64,000 nt of DNA. Origin: Saccharothrix ecbatanensis. Its GTDB lineage: Bacteria > Actinomycetota > Actinomycetes > Mycobacteriales > Pseudonocardiaceae. Shown in pieces: positions 35,112-42,779 of this stretch. Position 1 is the stretch's first letter, and every line of letters begins with the position of its first letter. The notes under the pieces are model-generated. The model worked only from the letters and a program-made list of their open reading frames with translations. It was not told the origin of the DNA and did not search any database. The DNA lies in the NCBI RefSeq assembly GCF_014205015.1, contig NZ_JACHMO010000001.1:4774001-4838000 (forward strand). The letters are read 5' to 3'. The position numbers and the translations under genes are program-made.

Positions 35112-35132
35112 CTTGCGATCGGCTTGCGATCG
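35112..35132. promoter_or_regulatory. Direct repeat, candidate OmpR/PhoB-type binding site
   Basis: CTTGCGATCG is repeated at 35112 and 35123 with an 11-bp period, the spacing expected for tandem OmpR/PhoB winged-helix dimers. It is 60 bp upstream of the response-regulator start and fits autoregulation. Confidence 0.55.
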
Positions 35133-35191
35133 CGGCGGGACGAGTCCCCGTGCGACAGTCTGGGGCCGACCGAAGGTGAGGATCGGGGTAG

Positions 35192-35869
35192 ATGGAATTC
35201 TCTGTGCTGCTGGTCGAGGACGACGAGCACATCCGACAGGCCCTGGGGCTGGCGCTGGACGACGAGGGCTTCGCCGTCCACGACGCGGTGTCGGGTGAGG
35301 AAGCGCTCGCCATGCTGGACACGGCCACGTTCGACGTGGTGCTGCTCGACCTGATGCTGCCCGGAGTGGACGGCCTGGAGGTGTGCCGCCTGCTGCGTGC
35401 GCGCGGCGACCTGCCGATCATCATCGTGACCGCGCGCGCCGACGCCGCCGACGTGATCGCCGGGCTGGAGGCGGGCGCGGACGACTACGTGACGAAACCG
35501 CTGGTGGCGAGCGTGTTGGCGGCCCGGATCCGGGCGCTGTTGCGGCGGCGTGGCGGCGGGCGGCAGGACGAGGTGATCCGGTTCGGGCACCTGGAGATCC
35601 GCCCCGACGTCGGCACCGTGCACCGGGCCGGCAACGAGGTCCACGTCACGCGGACGGAGTTCCGCCTCCTGGTCGAGCTGGCGTCGGCCGGCGGCCGGAT
35701 CGTGAGCCGGGAACAGCTCCTGCAACGCGTGTGGGGTTACGACTACTTCGGCGACACCCGGCTCCTCGACGTGCACATCCGCCGGTTGCGCCGCAAGGTC
35801 GAGGAGAACCCGGACGAGCCGAAGCTGGTGGTGACCGTGCGCGGGGCGGGCTACCGGATGGACCTCTGA
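35192..35869 (+). CDS. OmpR/PhoB-family response regulator
   Basis: 225 residues. The receiver has acidic pocket EDDEH, Asp in VVLLDLMLPGVDG and Lys in DYVTKPLVASVLAARI. The winged-helix output (LEIRPDVGTVHRAGNEVHVT, then RRLRRKVEENPDEPKLVVTV) follows. Overlaps the kinase start by 1 base-step (TGATG). Confidence 0.94.
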   Translation: MEFSVLLVEDDEHIRQALGLALDDEGFAVHDAVSGEEALAMLDTATFDVVLLDLMLPGVDGLEVCRLLRARGDLPIIIVTARADAADVIAGLEAGADDYVTKPLVASVLAARIRALLRRRGGGRQDEVIRFGHLEIRPDVGTVHRAGNEVHVTRTEFRLLVELASAGGRIVSREQLLQRVWGYDYFGDTRLLDVHIRRLRRKVEENPDEPKLVVTVRGAGYRMDL

Positions 35870-37230
35870 TGGGACGTTTCTCGGTGCGCTGGCGCGTCGC
35901 GCTGGCCCTCGGGCTCGGCTCGGTGCTGCTGACCAGTGTCGTGGCGGTGGTGATCTGGAACCTGACGTCGGGCTACATGCTGCGGCAGCGGGAGCAGAGC
36001 GCGGTCCGGCAGGCCGAGGTCAACGTGCGGTTGGTCGCCGAGGCGCTGCGCAACGACTCGGACGGGCTGAACGAGCTGCTGACCGGTCTCACCACCGGCC
36101 CCGACTCCACCGTCCTGCTGTTCCAGGGCGGGCAGGTGCTCACCAGCGGGCGGCAGGTGGACGCGCGGGCGCTGCCGCGTCGGCTGGTGGACCTGGGCCG
36201 GGCGGGCACGCCCGCGTCGCAGCGACTCGTCGTGGACGGCATCCCGGTGCTGGCCGTGACGCTGCCGATCGAGTCGACCGACGGCGCTTACGTCGAGTTG
36301 GCGCCGCTCGTGCAGCTGGACCGGACGTTCCGCTTCCTCAGCGGGCTGTTGGTGGCGGTCACCGTGATCAGCGGCCTGCTAGGCGTGGTGCTCGGGTCGT
36401 GGGCGAGCCGACGGGCGCTGCGGCCGTTGACGGAGCTGACGAAGGCCGCGTCGCGGATCGCGGGCGGTGACCTGCGGGCGCGGCTGCCGGCCCAGAACGA
36501 CCCCGACCTGACCCCGTTGGCGGCCACGTTCAACTCGACGGCCGACGCGTTGGAGCAGCGCGTGCGGCGGGACGCGCGGTTCGCCGGCGACGTGAGCCAC
36601 GAGCTGCGGTCACCGCTGACCACCATGGTCAACGCCGCCGAGGTGCTGCGCCGCAGGCGGGTCGAGGTGCCCGGCACGGCGGGGCGGGCGCTCGACCTGC
36701 TGACGTCCGAAGTGGACCGGTTCGCGCGGATGGTGGTGGACCTGCTGGAGATCTCGCGGGCCGACCAGCAGGACGAAGACCCCACGTTGGAGACGATCGA
36801 CCTGGGATCGCTGGTGCGCAACGTGATCGCGGCACGTCCGGGCGACCAGGCGCCGGTGCACGCCCAGTCGCCGCCGCCGCAGGTGCTCGGCGACCGGCGA
36901 CGGCTGGACCGGGCCGTCAGCAACCTGCTCGACAACGCCGAACGGCACGCGGGCGGCGTCGTGCGCGTCACCGTGTTCAGCTGTGAGGGACAGGCCAGGA
37001 TCGAGGTGGACGACGCCGGTCCCGGTGTCCCGCCCGAACTGCGCGACCGCATCTTCGACCGTTTCGACCGGGGCGCGCGGGCCGGTAGTCGCGGTGGGGA
37101 CACCGGCAGCGGCCTGGGTCTGGCCCTGGTCGCGCAGCACGTCCAGCGGCACGGCGGCACCGTGCACGTGGAGGACCGGCCCGGTGGCGGCGCCCGATTC
37201 GTGGTCGAGATCCCCGAGGCGGACAGATGA
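35869..37230 (+). CDS. Sensor histidine kinase with HAMP domain
   Basis: 453 residues. Membrane segment 1 near 9-28, an extracellular sensor of about 120 residues, segment 2 near 140-165, HAMP (SRRALRPLTELTKAASRIAG), HisKA with phospho-His in FAGDVSHELRSPLTTMV, then HATPase with NLLDNAERHAGG, DDAGPGVP and GSGLGLALVAQHVQRHGG. Signal unknown. Operon with the upstream regulator and downstream lipoprotein. Confidence 0.93.
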   Translation: MGRFSVRWRVALALGLGSVLLTSVVAVVIWNLTSGYMLRQREQSAVRQAEVNVRLVAEALRNDSDGLNELLTGLTTGPDSTVLLFQGGQVLTSGRQVDARALPRRLVDLGRAGTPASQRLVVDGIPVLAVTLPIESTDGAYVELAPLVQLDRTFRFLSGLLVAVTVISGLLGVVLGSWASRRALRPLTELTKAASRIAGGDLRARLPAQNDPDLTPLAATFNSTADALEQRVRRDARFAGDVSHELRSPLTTMVNAAEVLRRRRVEVPGTAGRALDLLTSEVDRFARMVVDLLEISRADQQDEDPTLETIDLGSLVRNVIAARPGDQAPVHAQSPPPQVLGDRRRLDRAVSNLLDNAERHAGGVVRVTVFSCEGQARIEVDDAGPGVPPELRDRIFDRFDRGARAGSRGGDTGSGLGLALVAQHVQRHGGTVHVEDRPGGGARFVVEIPEADR

Positions 37231-37415
37231 GAACCGCCGCCGCACTGCTCGCCGTCCTCACCCTCCTCACCTCGTGCGGCGTGACCACCGAGGACGACCC
37301 GACGCCACTGGTCACCTCCACCGCCAACCCCCTGCCGACGCCGACGCTCACCCAGCGCCCGGACCCGACCACGCCCTCCTCCCCCACCACGACCGCTACT
37401 ACGCCGACCACGTAG
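37227..37415 (+). CDS. Small Pro/Thr-rich lipoprotein
   Basis: 62 residues. Signal peptide with lipobox LLTSC (Cys near 17), then a low-complexity tail of Thr, Pro and Ser. ATG overlaps the kinase stop by 4 bp, so it is the third gene of the two-component operon; it may modulate or report the sensor. No domain recognised. Confidence 0.7.
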   Translation: MRTAAALLAVLTLLTSCGVTTEDDPTPLVTSTANPLPTPTLTQRPDPTTPSSPTTTATTPTT

Positions 37416-37626
37416 GCAGGACGGTCGCCCGCGCGAAAACCCGCCGGGCGAACAGCGTCGACACCGCCGCCGCGGCGCCCACCGCCACCGCACCCACCAG
37501 GAACAACCCCACGGCCGCCACGTGCGTCGACGCGACCCCGCCGAACCAACTCCCCGCCGCACCGGCGACCAGCCCGACTCCGACCCGCGCAACACCCCGG
37601 GCCGCGTGCGCAACACCCCTGCCCAC
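37399..37626 (-). CDS. Possible small membrane protein
   Basis: 75 codons in a 242-bp gap, with high third-position GC and two hydrophobic spans (GLVAGAAGSW region and VAAVGLFLVGAVAVGAAAAV). The GTG at 37626 has no good ribosome-binding site, and the 3' end overlaps the convergent lipoprotein gene by 17 bp. Could equally be non-coding. Confidence 0.35.
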   Translation of the reverse strand: MGRGVAHAARGVARVGVGLVAGAAGSWFGGVASTHVAAVGLFLVGAVAVGAAAAVSTLFARRVFARATVLPTWSA

Positions 37627-37657
37627 CTGTGCAACACCCAGCCCGGATGATGGGGTG

Positions 37658-38464
37658 ATGCGCAGGCGGGTGGTGGCGGTGGTGGCGGTGGTCGTCGCTA
37701 TCGTGGCTGTGGTGTCCGGTGGAGCGTTCGCGTTTCAGCGCAAGCTCATCTACCTGCCGTCCGGCGGGCCGCTGCCGAGCGCGGCGGAGGTCTTGGACGG
37801 TGGGCGGGACGTCACGCTGGTGACGGTGGACGGCCTGCGGCTGGCGGCCTGGCACTTCCCGGTCGACTCGGCGCGCGCCACCGTGCTGGTCGCGCCGGGC
37901 AACGCGGGGAACCGGCGTCTGCGCGCCCCACTGGCCCGTGCGCTCACCGCCCGTGGCCTGTCCGTGCTGCTGCTCGACTACCGCGGGTACGGCGGGAATC
38001 CCGGTGATCCCACGGAGGAAGGGCTGGCGCTGGACGTCCGTGCCGCACGCGAGTTCCTGCTGCGCGACGCCGGTGTGCCGCCCGAACGCTTGCTGTACTT
38101 CGGCGAGAGCCTGGGGTCGGCGGTCGTCGCGGAACTCGCCACCGAGCACCCGCCGGCCGGACTGGTGCTGCGGTCGCCGTTCACCGACCTCGCCTCGGTC
38201 GGCTCGCTGCACTACCCGTTCCTGCCGGTGCGGTGGCTGTTGCTGGACAAGTTCCCGACCGCCGAGCACGTGGCCAGGGTCGACGCGCCCGTCACCGTGG
38301 TCTACGGCACGGCCGATTCGATCATCCCGCCGGGCCAGAGCCGGGCGGTGGCGACGGCGGCGGGCGCCAGGACCGTCGAGGTTCCGGGTGCCGACCACAA
38401 CGACCGCGTGCTGCTGGACGGGCCGGACCTGGTCGACGCGATCACCGACCTGGCACCGCCGTGA
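37658..38464 (+). CDS. Membrane-anchored alpha/beta hydrolase (BEM46-like)
   Basis: 268 residues. An N-terminal membrane anchor (VVAVVAVVVAIVAVVSGGAF) is followed by FQRKLIYLPSGG, the typical BEM46/YfhR start. Oxyanion region VLVAPGNAGNR, YRGYGGNPGDPTEEG, nucleophile Ser in LYFGESLGSAVV, Asp in VVYGTADSIIPP and His in PGADHND complete a catalytic triad. Substrate unknown. The frame runs far upstream inside the kinase gene, but ATG at 37658 begins the anchor. Confidence 0.85.
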   Translation: MRRRVVAVVAVVVAIVAVVSGGAFAFQRKLIYLPSGGPLPSAAEVLDGGRDVTLVTVDGLRLAAWHFPVDSARATVLVAPGNAGNRRLRAPLARALTARGLSVLLLDYRGYGGNPGDPTEEGLALDVRAAREFLLRDAGVPPERLLYFGESLGSAVVAELATEHPPAGLVLRSPFTDLASVGSLHYPFLPVRWLLLDKFPTAEHVARVDAPVTVVYGTADSIIPPGQSRAVATAAGARTVEVPGADHNDRVLLDGPDLVDAITDLAPP

Positions 38465-38539
38465 CCAGCGGCAGCCGGACCACCGACGCTCGTCGGTGAC
38501 CGACAGCGACTACCAGCGCTCGTTCGTAACCCGCAGTGG
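38465..38539. repeat. Imperfect duplication of a gene 3' end
   Basis: Roughly 30-bp imperfect repeats around ACTACCAGCGCTCGTTCG and GCTACCAGCGATCGTCCG. On the minus strand each copy reads Asp/Glu-Arg-Trp-stop; the copy at 38540 is the true end of the acidic protein gene, the other lies just beyond it. Confidence 0.5.
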
Positions 38540-38758
38540 CTACCAGCGATCGTCCGGCACCGGCACGTCGTCCGGCAGCGGCACGGCGCGGCGCTGGTCG
38601 GCGACGTCCGCGGGGTCGGCTTCGGGCACTTCCGGCGGCTCGGGAGCGGGTTCCGCCCGGCCGACCGCGGCCTCCTCGTCCACGGCGCCGGCGTCCACCT
38701 CGGGCTCAGCGGTGCGCAACTGATCGGCCACGTCGTTCCACGGCTTCTCCATGCTCAT
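38540..38758 (-). CDS. Small acidic protein
   Basis: 72 residues, strongly acidic and Pro/Ala/Glu-rich (EVDAGAVDEEAAVGRAEPAP), ending PDDVPVPDDRW. Start ATG at 38758 with GGAGG 5 bases upstream; the open frame itself extends to 38851. Likely disordered; no family recognised. Confidence 0.62.
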   Translation of the reverse strand: MSMEKPWNDVADQLRTAEPEVDAGAVDEEAAVGRAEPAPEPPEVPEADPADVADQRRAVPLPDDVPVPDDRW

Positions 38759-38790
38759 CACGACCTCCACAGCGGCAACGGGCAGGACAA

Positions 38791-38821
38791 GGCCCGCTGC
38801 GAACAAGGGTCGCAGCGGGCC
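38791..38821. terminator. Hairpin upstream of the small acidic gene
   Basis: GGCCCGCTGCGA (38791-38802) pairs with TCGCAGCGGGCC (38810-38821), seven-base loop. It is 33 bp upstream of the leftward acidic-protein gene. A terminator for rightward transcription or a leader structure. Confidence 0.55.
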
Positions 38822-39168
38822 GACGGATACGACGTTCAGGAACGGATTCACACACCATCGGGGGATACCGCTCGCGGGCCACGCACTAACTCGCCGAACG
38901 AGCCGGATCCCCGCATCGGGTCACCTGCCCCTCGCTATCGGTCCTCCAAAAACACGAACGAACAGTCCACCGTCGATCCCGCACAGCGGAGGAGACCGCT
39001 CACAGGGATCGACCCGGTGGGCTCTGAGGTGCGCGGGACTGCTGCCGCGACTGGTGACGAACACGTCGATCACTCCCAGGCCACGTTCACCAGGTCTCTG
39101 ACCGAGTACACCCTCGATTGTAATCGCCATTGGCCGGACAGGCACCCGACCTGCTCGGCGTGCGGCCG
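38822..39168. other. Gap with no supported gene
   Basis: No frame here has both a plausible start and actinobacterial codon bias. A rightward frame with a CSACG motif runs into the antisense strand of the debranching gene and is considered spurious. The base composition is less GC-rich around 38900-39000 than in flanking genes. Confidence 0.5.
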
Positions 39169-41289
39169 TCAGGTGGTCCAGTCGGCTGACAGCCCGGTCA
39201 CCGCGGCCTCATCGCCACTGGCGCTGATCTGCGCGGTCTCGTTGCCCAGCCTCAGCTCGGACAGCGTCAGCTCGCCCCACCGCGCGGGCAGGTGCGGTCG
39301 GGTGGACAGGGTCCGGCGCGGCACGTGCGGCTCCAAGCCGAGGAACGCGCGGACCAGCAGCAACGGTGAGGCGCTGGCCCACGCCTGCGGTGAGCAGGAC
39401 GTCGGGTACGGCACGGGCGGGTGGAAGTCGTCCCGGGAGAAGCCGCAGAACAGCTCCGGCAGCCGTCCGCCGAACGACGCCGCGGCGTCGAGCAGGCCGT
39501 CCGCCAGCCGGTGCGCGAGGTCCACCGCACCCGGCAGGTGGGCGTAGCGGAGCAGCCCGGCGACCGCGATCGCCGTGTCGTGCGGCCACACCGACCCGTT
39601 GTGGTAGCTCATCGGGTTGTAGGCGCCCATGGACGAGGCGAGCGTGCGCAGGCCGTGCCCGCTGTCCATGTCCGGCTCGGCCAGCCGCCGGATCAGCACG
39701 GCGGCGTGCTCGTCGGTCGCTATACCGGTCCACAGGCAGTGCGCGGTGTTGCTGGTCAACGCGTCCACCTGCTCCTTGCGCCCGTCGAGCGCGACTGCGT
39801 ACCAACCTCGATCCGGCAGCCAGAACGCCGACGCGAACCGTTGCCGCAGGTCCGCCGCACGTTCGCGCAGACGTGCCGCGGTGGCCTCGTCGCCGAACCC
39901 CTCGGCCAACTCGGCCCGCGCCAGCCACGCCGCGTACACGTAACCCTGGACCTCGCACAGCGCGATCGACGGCACGGCCGGTCGTCCGGAGATGTCGTTG
40001 ACGCCGTCGAAGCTGTCCTTCCACCCCTGGTTGGCCAGCCCTCGGTCGGTGGCGCGGCGGTACTCCACGAACCCGTCGCCGTCACGGTCGCCGTACCGGT
40101 CGACCCACGCCAGCGCGGCGTCGGCGGCGGGCAGCAACGAGCGGATCACGGCCTCGTCCGCGCCCCACCGCCAGCACTCGGCCAGGAGCATCACGAACAG
40201 CGGCGTGGCGTCGACGGTGCCGTAGTAGTGGTTGCCGCCCAACACGGTCGTGCTGTCCGGACCGAGGCGCAGCTCATGCAAGATCCGGCCCGGCTCCTCC
40301 TCGGTCAGCGGGTCGACCGCCGTGCCCTGGGTCTCGGCGAGGGTCTGCAACGTGCCCAGCGCCAGCCCGACGTCCAGCGGCAGCGCCATCCACGCGGTGA
40401 GCAGGCTGTCCCGGCCGAACAGGGTCATGAACCAGGGCGCGCCGGCGGCGACGAACGGCCGGCCGTCCCGCGCCGGGTCGTGGATCAGGAGCGCTCCGAG
40501 ATCGCTTTCGGTGCGGCGCAACACTCCCGTGAGCACCGGGTCGGACGCGGTGACGAGCGTGCTGGCCGCGCGCCACGCACGGATCTTGCGCGCCGGACCG
40601 CTGCTCTCGATCCGCTCGCCCCGGTCGAACTGGGGTTTGACCGCCCGGCCGCCCACGGTCGGCTGCACGACCACCTCGGTCGACCACCGCCCGCCCGCCG
40701 GCACCACCACCTGCCAGCTCAACGCGCCGGGCACCACCACGGGCTCGGCGGTGGCGGTGAACGACACGCCACGCGAACCGTCCCGGCGGTCACGCAGCAG
40801 CAGTTCCGGTCCGGCGGCCGTGGCGTCGGACCCGCCGTGCACCGCCCGCCCTTCCTTGACCGCGAACAGGTCCGCGAAGTCCGCGTCCACGTGCAGGTCC
40901 AGCCGCACGGCGGTGGCTTCGCGGCCGAGGTTGTCGACCGTGATCGTCTCCCGCATGCCGTCGCCGACCAGCCGTTCGCGCACGAGGAGCAGCGTGCTGT
41001 CGGAGGTCCCTGCGGCGGGTGGCCGGCGCATCACGAACCGCCCCGCGAACGCTTCGGGGTGCGATACGGACAGCGGGTGCGGTGTGCGGCCGTCCAGCCG
41101 CAGTTGCCAGCGCGACACCACCCGCGCGTCACGGAAGAACAGGCCGTGCGGTGTGCCGGGCTCGATGTCGCCGGTGCTGCCGGACAGGCAGAACGTGCTG
41201 CCCTCGACCAGGGTCGTCGTGCCGCCGACGTCACCGGTGAACGCCGGTTCGCCCGCGTTGAACGGCTCCGGGGGCAGGTCTGCGGTCAC
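39169..41289 (-). CDS. Amylo-alpha-1,6-glucosidase / glycogen-debranching-like enzyme
   Basis: 706 residues. An N-terminal GDE_N_bis beta domain (LVEGSTFCLSGSTGDIEPGT, then GLFFRDARVVSRWQLRLDG) precedes a GH15/GH63-like (alpha/alpha)6 barrel with AGAPWFMTLFGRDSLLTAWM, NQGWKDSFDGVNDISG and MSYHNGSVWPHDTAIAVAGL. The acidic residues in these motifs are the probable catalytic pair. Substrate is likely alpha-1,6-branched glucan or a trehalose/sucrose-type saccharide. Single gene; divergent from the coiled-coil gene. Confidence 0.88.
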   Translation of the reverse strand: MTADLPPEPFNAGEPAFTGDVGGTTTLVEGSTFCLSGSTGDIEPGTPHGLFFRDARVVSRWQLRLDGRTPHPLSVSHPEAFAGRFVMRRPPAAGTSDSTLLLVRERLVGDGMRETITVDNLGREATAVRLDLHVDADFADLFAVKEGRAVHGGSDATAAGPELLLRDRRDGSRGVSFTATAEPVVVPGALSWQVVVPAGGRWSTEVVVQPTVGGRAVKPQFDRGERIESSGPARKIRAWRAASTLVTASDPVLTGVLRRTESDLGALLIHDPARDGRPFVAAGAPWFMTLFGRDSLLTAWMALPLDVGLALGTLQTLAETQGTAVDPLTEEEPGRILHELRLGPDSTTVLGGNHYYGTVDATPLFVMLLAECWRWGADEAVIRSLLPAADAALAWVDRYGDRDGDGFVEYRRATDRGLANQGWKDSFDGVNDISGRPAVPSIALCEVQGYVYAAWLARAELAEGFGDEATAARLRERAADLRQRFASAFWLPDRGWYAVALDGRKEQVDALTSNTAHCLWTGIATDEHAAVLIRRLAEPDMDSGHGLRTLASSMGAYNPMSYHNGSVWPHDTAIAVAGLLRYAHLPGAVDLAHRLADGLLDAAASFGGRLPELFCGFSRDDFHPPVPYPTSCSPQAWASASPLLLVRAFLGLEPHVPRRTLSTRPHLPARWGELTLSELRLGNETAQISASGDEAAVTGLSADWTT

Positions 41290-41442
41290 GCGCGGTCTCC
41301 CGGGGTGTGGGCGGATCCATCGACAGTTCGTTCATAGACGCGGTCGAGCGCGTAGTCCACTGCCACGCCGTAGTGCCGTGTGCGCCTCGCGGGCCACAAC
41401 GATCATGATGGGGCGGGGCCAGGACGAGAGGATGTTGCGGTG

Positions 41443-42294
41443 ATGGCGGTGGACGTGGACTTGGTGCCGTTGCGATCGGACTTCGACGTGGTGTGGCGCG
41501 GGTACGACAAAGGCCAGGTGCGGCACTACGTGGAGGGCGCCGAGGCGGAGCTGCGGATGCTCGCGGTGGACCGTGACGCGGCCGTGGCGCGTGCCGACGA
41601 CCTCGCCCGTCAACTGGAGGCCGCCCGGTCCGAGATCCGCGACCTGCGGGACCACGTGGACCGGATCAGCCGCACGCCGATCGAGCCGGACGCGCTCACC
41701 GGACGCCTGCGGCGGATGGTGGAGCTCGCGCACGAGGAGGCCACCGAGATCACCGACCGGGCGAAGGCCGTCGCGGAGCACCACTGGGCCACGGCGGAAC
41801 GCGCGGCGACGCGGTTGCGTGAGAGGTCCGACCGGCTGGTCGAGTCACTCGACGCCCGGCGGCGGGAGGCGGAGGCGGAGCACCGGGACCTGATGCGGTG
41901 GGCCGTCGAGCGGATCGCGGCAGAAACCCGTCAGGCCGCGCGGCGGCGGCGTGAGCTGGACGAGCGGGCGGCGGGGGTGAGGGAGGAGGTCCGGGTCGAC
42001 TTCGAGCTGGCCATGAGCGCCCGGAGATCGGAGGCGATGGCCGCGATCGCCTCAGAGGAGGCCGCCGCGAAGGCTCGGGCCGAGCAGGTGGTGCGTGAGG
42101 CGACCGAACACGCGCAGCGGATCATGGCCGAGGCGCTGCGGCGCGTGGACGAACTGCGGGCCCGCCGTGACCACATCGCCGCCGGCCTCCGCAACGCCAG
42201 ACAACTCCTCGCCGAGGCCGACCCGTTGCTGCGCACGCCGTTGGACGACATCCCGACCCAGCGCACCGAGGCACAAGTCGAACCGTCGGGCTGA
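41443..42294 (+). CDS. DivIVA-like coiled-coil protein
   Basis: 283 residues. The N-terminus (LVPLRSDFDVVWRGYDKGQV) resembles the membrane-binding head of DivIVA/Wag31, and the remainder is a nearly continuous Ala/Arg/Glu coiled coil. Such proteins organise polar growth or division in actinomycetes. ATG at 41443 follows GAGAGGA. Not essential-DivIVA itself by position; an accessory cytoskeletal role is inferred. Confidence 0.75.
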   Translation: MAVDVDLVPLRSDFDVVWRGYDKGQVRHYVEGAEAELRMLAVDRDAAVARADDLARQLEAARSEIRDLRDHVDRISRTPIEPDALTGRLRRMVELAHEEATEITDRAKAVAEHHWATAERAATRLRERSDRLVESLDARRREAEAEHRDLMRWAVERIAAETRQAARRRRELDERAAGVREEVRVDFELAMSARRSEAMAAIASEEAAAKARAEQVVREATEHAQRIMAEALRRVDELRARRDHIAAGLRNARQLLAEADPLLRTPLDDIPTQRTEAQVEPSG

Positions 42295-42395
42295 AGAGCC
42301 CCCCGTCGTAGCCCCCGTCCTCCGCACCAGTCGAGCCGCGAAGCCATGACGGATGCCCAGTCCAGGTCACCGCTGTCACCACGCTCGGAAGGTAA

Positions 42396-42731
42396 ATGGT
42401 GTTCGTCCTCGAAGTGACCAACGATGAGCTGATGGAATCGCTCACGAGGCAGGCGAAAGAGCGCGGCATCACGGATGCCGCCATTGTCAGCCTGATCGGC
42501 GGCGTGGACTCGTTCACGGTCTCGACCATGCCCGCCGACGACGCGAGCAAGGACCTCGTCTCGACGTACTCGCTACCCGCCGAGATGCACGGCTCCGGCG
42601 AGATCAAGGACGGCGTCGTCCACGTGCACGCCACGATGGCGGTCCAGGGTGACCGGGCGGTGGCGGGGCACGTTCACCGCGCGCGGATCGGGACGTGGTT
42701 TGCTCGGGCGTACGTAATCGGTTTGGAGTGA
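42396..42731 (+). CDS. PPC/DUF296-domain protein
   Basis: 111 residues, nearly all one PPC domain: FVLEVTNDELMESLTRQAKE, AAIVSLIGGVDSFTVSTMP, GSGEIKDGVVHVHATMAVQG and GHVHRARIGTWFARAYVIGL. Plant relatives are fused to AT-hooks; bacterial stand-alone forms may bind DNA or small molecules. Followed by a terminator. Confidence 0.82.
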   Translation: MVFVLEVTNDELMESLTRQAKERGITDAAIVSLIGGVDSFTVSTMPADDASKDLVSTYSLPAEMHGSGEIKDGVVHVHATMAVQGDRAVAGHVHRARIGTWFARAYVIGLE

Positions 42732-42739
42732 TCAGTGAA

Positions 42740-42770
42740 GAGCCGGCACCCCGGGATGGGGTGCCGGCTC
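42740..42770. terminator. Bidirectional terminator hairpin
   Basis: GAGCCGGCACCCC (42740-42752) and GGGGTGCCGGCTC (42758-42770), perfect 13-bp stem with loop GGGAT, between the convergent PPC and GH39-like genes. Confidence 0.85.
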
Positions 42771-42779
42771 GTCACCGCA

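Noticed and set aside
39017..39547. Frame with a CSACG motif
   Set aside because: It overlaps the antisense strand of the debranching enzyme for most of its length, with no ribosome-binding site.
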